DNA from: Ramlibacter rhizophilus | GTDB lineage: Bacteria; Pseudomonadota; Gammaproteobacteria; Burkholderiales; Burkholderiaceae_C | DNA: 64,000 nt | Direction of reading: 5' to 3' | Assembly (NCBI RefSeq): GCF_004681965.1 | Contig: NZ_SMLL01000008.1 | Span: 1-64,000 of the forward strand | In this document: in pieces, positions 61,886 to 64,000 of the stretch | Numbering within the stretch: position 1 is the stretch's first letter | Layout: each line of letters begins with the position of its first letter | Position numbers and translations under genes: made by a program | Notes under the pieces: model-generated | The model's input: only the letters and a program-made list of their open reading frames with translations | The model's database searches: none | What the model was told of the DNA's origin: nothing

Positions 61886-64000
61886 GGCGCCTTGCGGTCC
61901 GCGGGGACTTGCAGCGCGGGTGGCCCCCACCCCGGCCCTCCCCCAGCGAGTGAGGAAGGCTGTTGCCCCTCCCCCCTATGGGGGGAGGCTGGGAGGGGGG
62001 CCCGCCGCCAGCGCCTGCCCACCCGATCGAACGCGAGGTAGATCACCGGCGTGGTGAACAGCGTCAGCAGCTGGCTCACGATGAGCCCGCCGAAGATGGC
62101 CAGCCCCAGCGGCCGGCGCAGCTCCGCGCCCTCGCCCCAGCCGGCCATGAGCGGGATGGCCGCGCCGAGTGCGGCCAGCGTGGTCATCATGATCGGCCGG
62201 AAGCGCAGCAGCGCGGCGCGGTGGATGGCCTCGCGCGGCGCCATCCCCTGGGCGCGCTCGGCCTCCAGGGCGAAGTCGATCATCATGATCGCGTTCTTCT
62301 TGACGATGCCGATGAGAAGAATGATGCCGATGATGCCGACCACCCCCAGCGAATGGCCGGTCACGAGCAGCATCAGCAGCGCCCCCACGGCCGCCGAGGG
62401 CAGCGTGGACAGGATGGTCACCGGGTGCACGTAGCTCTCGTACAGCACGCCCAGCACGATGTACATGCACACCACGGCCGCGAGGATCAGCCAGAGCTGG
62501 TTGTCCAGCGAGGCCTCGAAGGCACCGGCCGCGCCCAGGAACTTCAGGCTCACGCCCGCGGGCAGCTGCATCGCACGGGCCTCCTCGCGGATGGCCTGCA
62601 CCGCCTGGCCCAGCGAAGCACCGGGGGCGGTGTCGAAGCCCACCGTGGCCGCCGGGTACTGCGCCGCGTTGGTGATCTGCAGCGGCGCCTGCACCTGGCG
62701 GATGCGCGCCACCGCGGACAGCGGGGTCGGCTCGCCCGAGCCGCTGCGCAGCTGCACCTCGCCGAGCGACTGGGGCGTGGCCTGCGCATCCGGGCGGGCC
62801 TCCAGGATGACGCGGTACTGGCTGGTCTCGGTGAAGATGGTCGAGACGATGCGCTGGCCGAAGGCGCTGTAGAGCGCTTCGTCGATGGCAGCGGCCGTGA
62901 TGTTCAGGCGCGCCGCGGTGTCGCGGTCGATGTCCACCAGCAGCGCCGGGCTGGACGCGCCGGCATCGGTCACCACCTGGCGCAGCTCGGGCCGCTCCTG
63001 CAGGCGCTGCACCAGGCGGCTGGCCCAGGTGGCGACGCTGTCCGCGTCGGCGGCCTCGACGGAGACGCGGTAGGGCGTGGGGCCGCTTTCGGCGTCCACG
63101 GTCAGGTCCTGCACCGGCTGCAGCACGAGGCGCACGCCCTCCACCGCTTCGCCCGCCTCCTTCAGGCGGGACAGGACCGGGGCGAGGTCGCCCGTGGCGC
63201 TGCGCAGGTTCACCAGCAGGCGGCCGGTGTGCAGCATGGTGTTGTTGGCCGCGTCCACGCCGACGAAGCTGCCGATGCTGTGCACCGCCGGATCGCGCAG
63301 CAGCGCGCCGGCCACGTCCTGCTGCAAGGCGGCCATGCGCGCGAAGGACACGGACTCCTGCGCCTGCACCCGCACCTGGAGCTGGCCGGTGTTCTGCGTC
63401 GGAAACAGGCCCTTGGGAATCCACAGCCACAGCAGGGCGGTGAGCACCAGCGTGCCCAGGGCCACCAGCAGCGTCGCGCCCTGGCGCGCCAGCACCCACT
63501 GAAGGGCCCGGTCGTAGGCGCGGACCACGCGGCCCTCCCCTCCCCCGTGCGGCAGGCTGCGCAGCCAGCGCGCCGACATCATGGGCACGAGGGTGAGCGA
63601 GACCACGGCGGAGATGAGGATGGTGAGGGCCAGCGTCACCGCGAACTCGCGGAACAGGCGGCCGACCACGTCGCCCATGAACAGCAGCGGGATCAGCACC
63701 GCCACCAGCGAGACCGTGAGGGAGATGATGGTGAAGCCGATCTCGCGCGCACCGTCCAGCGCCGCGTCCAGGGGACGCTTGCCGGCCTCCAGGTGGCGCG
63801 AGATGTTCTCGATCATGACGATGGCGTCGTCCACCACGAAGCCGGTCGCGATGGTCAGCGCCATGAGCGACAGGTTGTTCAGGCTGTAGCCCAGGAGATA
63901 CATCGCACCGCAGGTGCCGACCAGCGAGATGGGCACGGCCAGGCTGGCGATCACGGTGGCGCGCAGGCTGCGCAGGAAGGCGAACATCACCAGCACCACC
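61882..64000 (-). CDS. RND multidrug efflux permease, MdtB-like (5' end outside window)
   Basis: Partial: 706 codons, missing the N-terminal third beyond the right edge. TM4 relay GFVVDDAIVMIENISRHLE, then FREFAVTLALTILISAVVSLT, the second periplasmic loop (VSFARMAALQQDVAGALLRD, QPVQDLTVDAESGP) and the final spans (RFRPIMMTTLAALGAAIPLM, FTTPVIYLAFDRV) are clear. The C-terminal tail (about the last 40 residues) is encoded by a REP-like element, yet the stop still overlaps the MdtC-like start. An mdtA-like adaptor gene is expected upstream. Confidence 0.92.
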   Translation of the reverse strand, partial: VVLVMFAFLRSLRATVIASLAVPISLVGTCGAMYLLGYSLNNLSLMALTIATGFVVDDAIVMIENISRHLEAGKRPLDAALDGAREIGFTIISLTVSLVAVLIPLLFMGDVVGRLFREFAVTLALTILISAVVSLTLVPMMSARWLRSLPHGGGEGRVVRAYDRALQWVLARQGATLLVALGTLVLTALLWLWIPKGLFPTQNTGQLQVRVQAQESVSFARMAALQQDVAGALLRDPAVHSIGSFVGVDAANNTMLHTGRLLVNLRSATGDLAPVLSRLKEAGEAVEGVRLVLQPVQDLTVDAESGPTPYRVSVEAADADSVATWASRLVQRLQERPELRQVVTDAGASSPALLVDIDRDTAARLNITAAAIDEALYSAFGQRIVSTIFTETSQYRVILEARPDAQATPQSLGEVQLRSGSGEPTPLSAVARIRQVQAPLQITNAAQYPAATVGFDTAPGASLGQAVQAIREEARAMQLPAGVSLKFLGAAGAFEASLDNQLWLILAAVVCMYIVLGVLYESYVHPVTILSTLPSAAVGALLMLLVTGHSLGVVGIIGIILLIGIVKKNAIMMIDFALEAERAQGMAPREAIHRAALLRFRPIMMTTLAALGAAIPLMAGWGEGAELRRPLGLAIFGGLIVSQLLTLFTTPVIYLAFDRVGRRWRRAPLPASPHRGEGQQPSSLAGGGPGWGPPALQVPADRKAP
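61922..62003. repeat. REP/BIME-like inverted-repeat element in the tail of the MdtB-like gene
   Basis: Left arm GGCCCCCACCCCGGCCC with CTCCCCCAGCGAGTGAGG (61922-61955), about 10 bp, then the inverted right arm with CCCCTCCCCCC-TAT-GGGGGGAGG and CTGGGAGGGGGGCCC (61967-62003). It is read in frame as the Pro/Gly-rich C-terminal tail of the permease. Confidence 0.85.

Noticed and set aside
58715..62041. 1100-codon plus-strand open frame opposite the RND permease and adjacent genes
   Set aside because: Covers well-defined minus-strand genes; product is rich in His/Gln/Arg/Gly and contains no domain.

Overview
The window is about 70% G+C, packed with protein genes, and reads as a betaproteobacterial chromosome. 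Gene content and protein similarity (RlmD, dapA-bamC, parE/parC, coaBC-dut, pyrG-eno-ftsB, Mfd) point to Burkholderiales, most likely a Comamonadaceae-type organism (Ramlibacter/Variovorax/Hydrogenophaga neighbourhood). That placement is an inference from recall, not a database result. I saw no rRNA, tRNA, CRISPR array, prophage or transposase gene.

Layout. 0-3 kb: end of a tonB-exbB-exbD-hemP iron/heme uptake operon, a GlcG/HbpS-like gene and a BI-1/YccA membrane protein closed by a clear terminator. 3-7 kb: rlmD, a VOC protein, a 3'-5' exonuclease and ispF/ispD. 7-13 kb: mfd, serB, a Tat-exported PhoD phosphatase. 13-22 kb: phosphatidyltransferase, thioredoxin 2, an Asp-box lipoprotein, phosphatase, methyltransferase, aminotransferase, rdgC, yihY. 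22-28 kb: a minus-strand operon parE - lytic transglycosylase - parC - membrane methyltransferase. 28-33 kb: MFS transporter plus a coupled 42-aa peptide, dapA-bamC, an MBL hydrolase. 33-35 kb: a MerR regulator facing a three-gene DUF2938/flavodoxin/DUF2798 operon across a textbook MerR promoter. 35-47 kb: ribosomal-oxygenase-type cupin, SlyD-like PPIase, dut-coaBC, pyrG-DUF1330-eno-ftsB, RidA, and gamma-glutamyltransferase divergent from a LysR regulator. 47-57 kb: the accessory-looking part. It holds two orphan proteins with low-complexity Ser/Pro/Gly-rich N-termini and helical C-termini (362 and 761 aa), nth-crcB, and a TonB-receptor/YfiR/hybrid-kinase operon. 57-64 kb: an RND multidrug efflux operon (MdtB-like, MdtC-like, NodT-type outer-membrane factor) running off the right edge.

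Two things stand out. (1) The unrecognised 761-aa gene is preceded by GGAACT-15 nt-CCACTGA, which fits the HrpL-type hrp box that drives type III effector genes elsewhere. With its N-terminal composition this makes it a candidate orphan secreted effector; the 362-aa gene may be a second. (2) A family of G+C-rich, REP/BIME-like inverted-repeat elements occurs at five places. Two copies lie between genes. One is inserted in frame inside mfd, one forms the C-terminal tail of the MdtB-like pump subunit, and one carries a three-unit 39-bp array that is read as the N-terminus of the lytic transglycosylase. A second hairpin repeat type sits near 37.6 kb.

Many adjacent genes overlap by ATGA or similar (ispD/ispF, dut/coaBC, nth/crcB, MFS/42-aa, flavodoxin/DUF2798, nodT/mdtC/mdtB, TonB receptor/yfiR/kinase), so translational coupling is common here.
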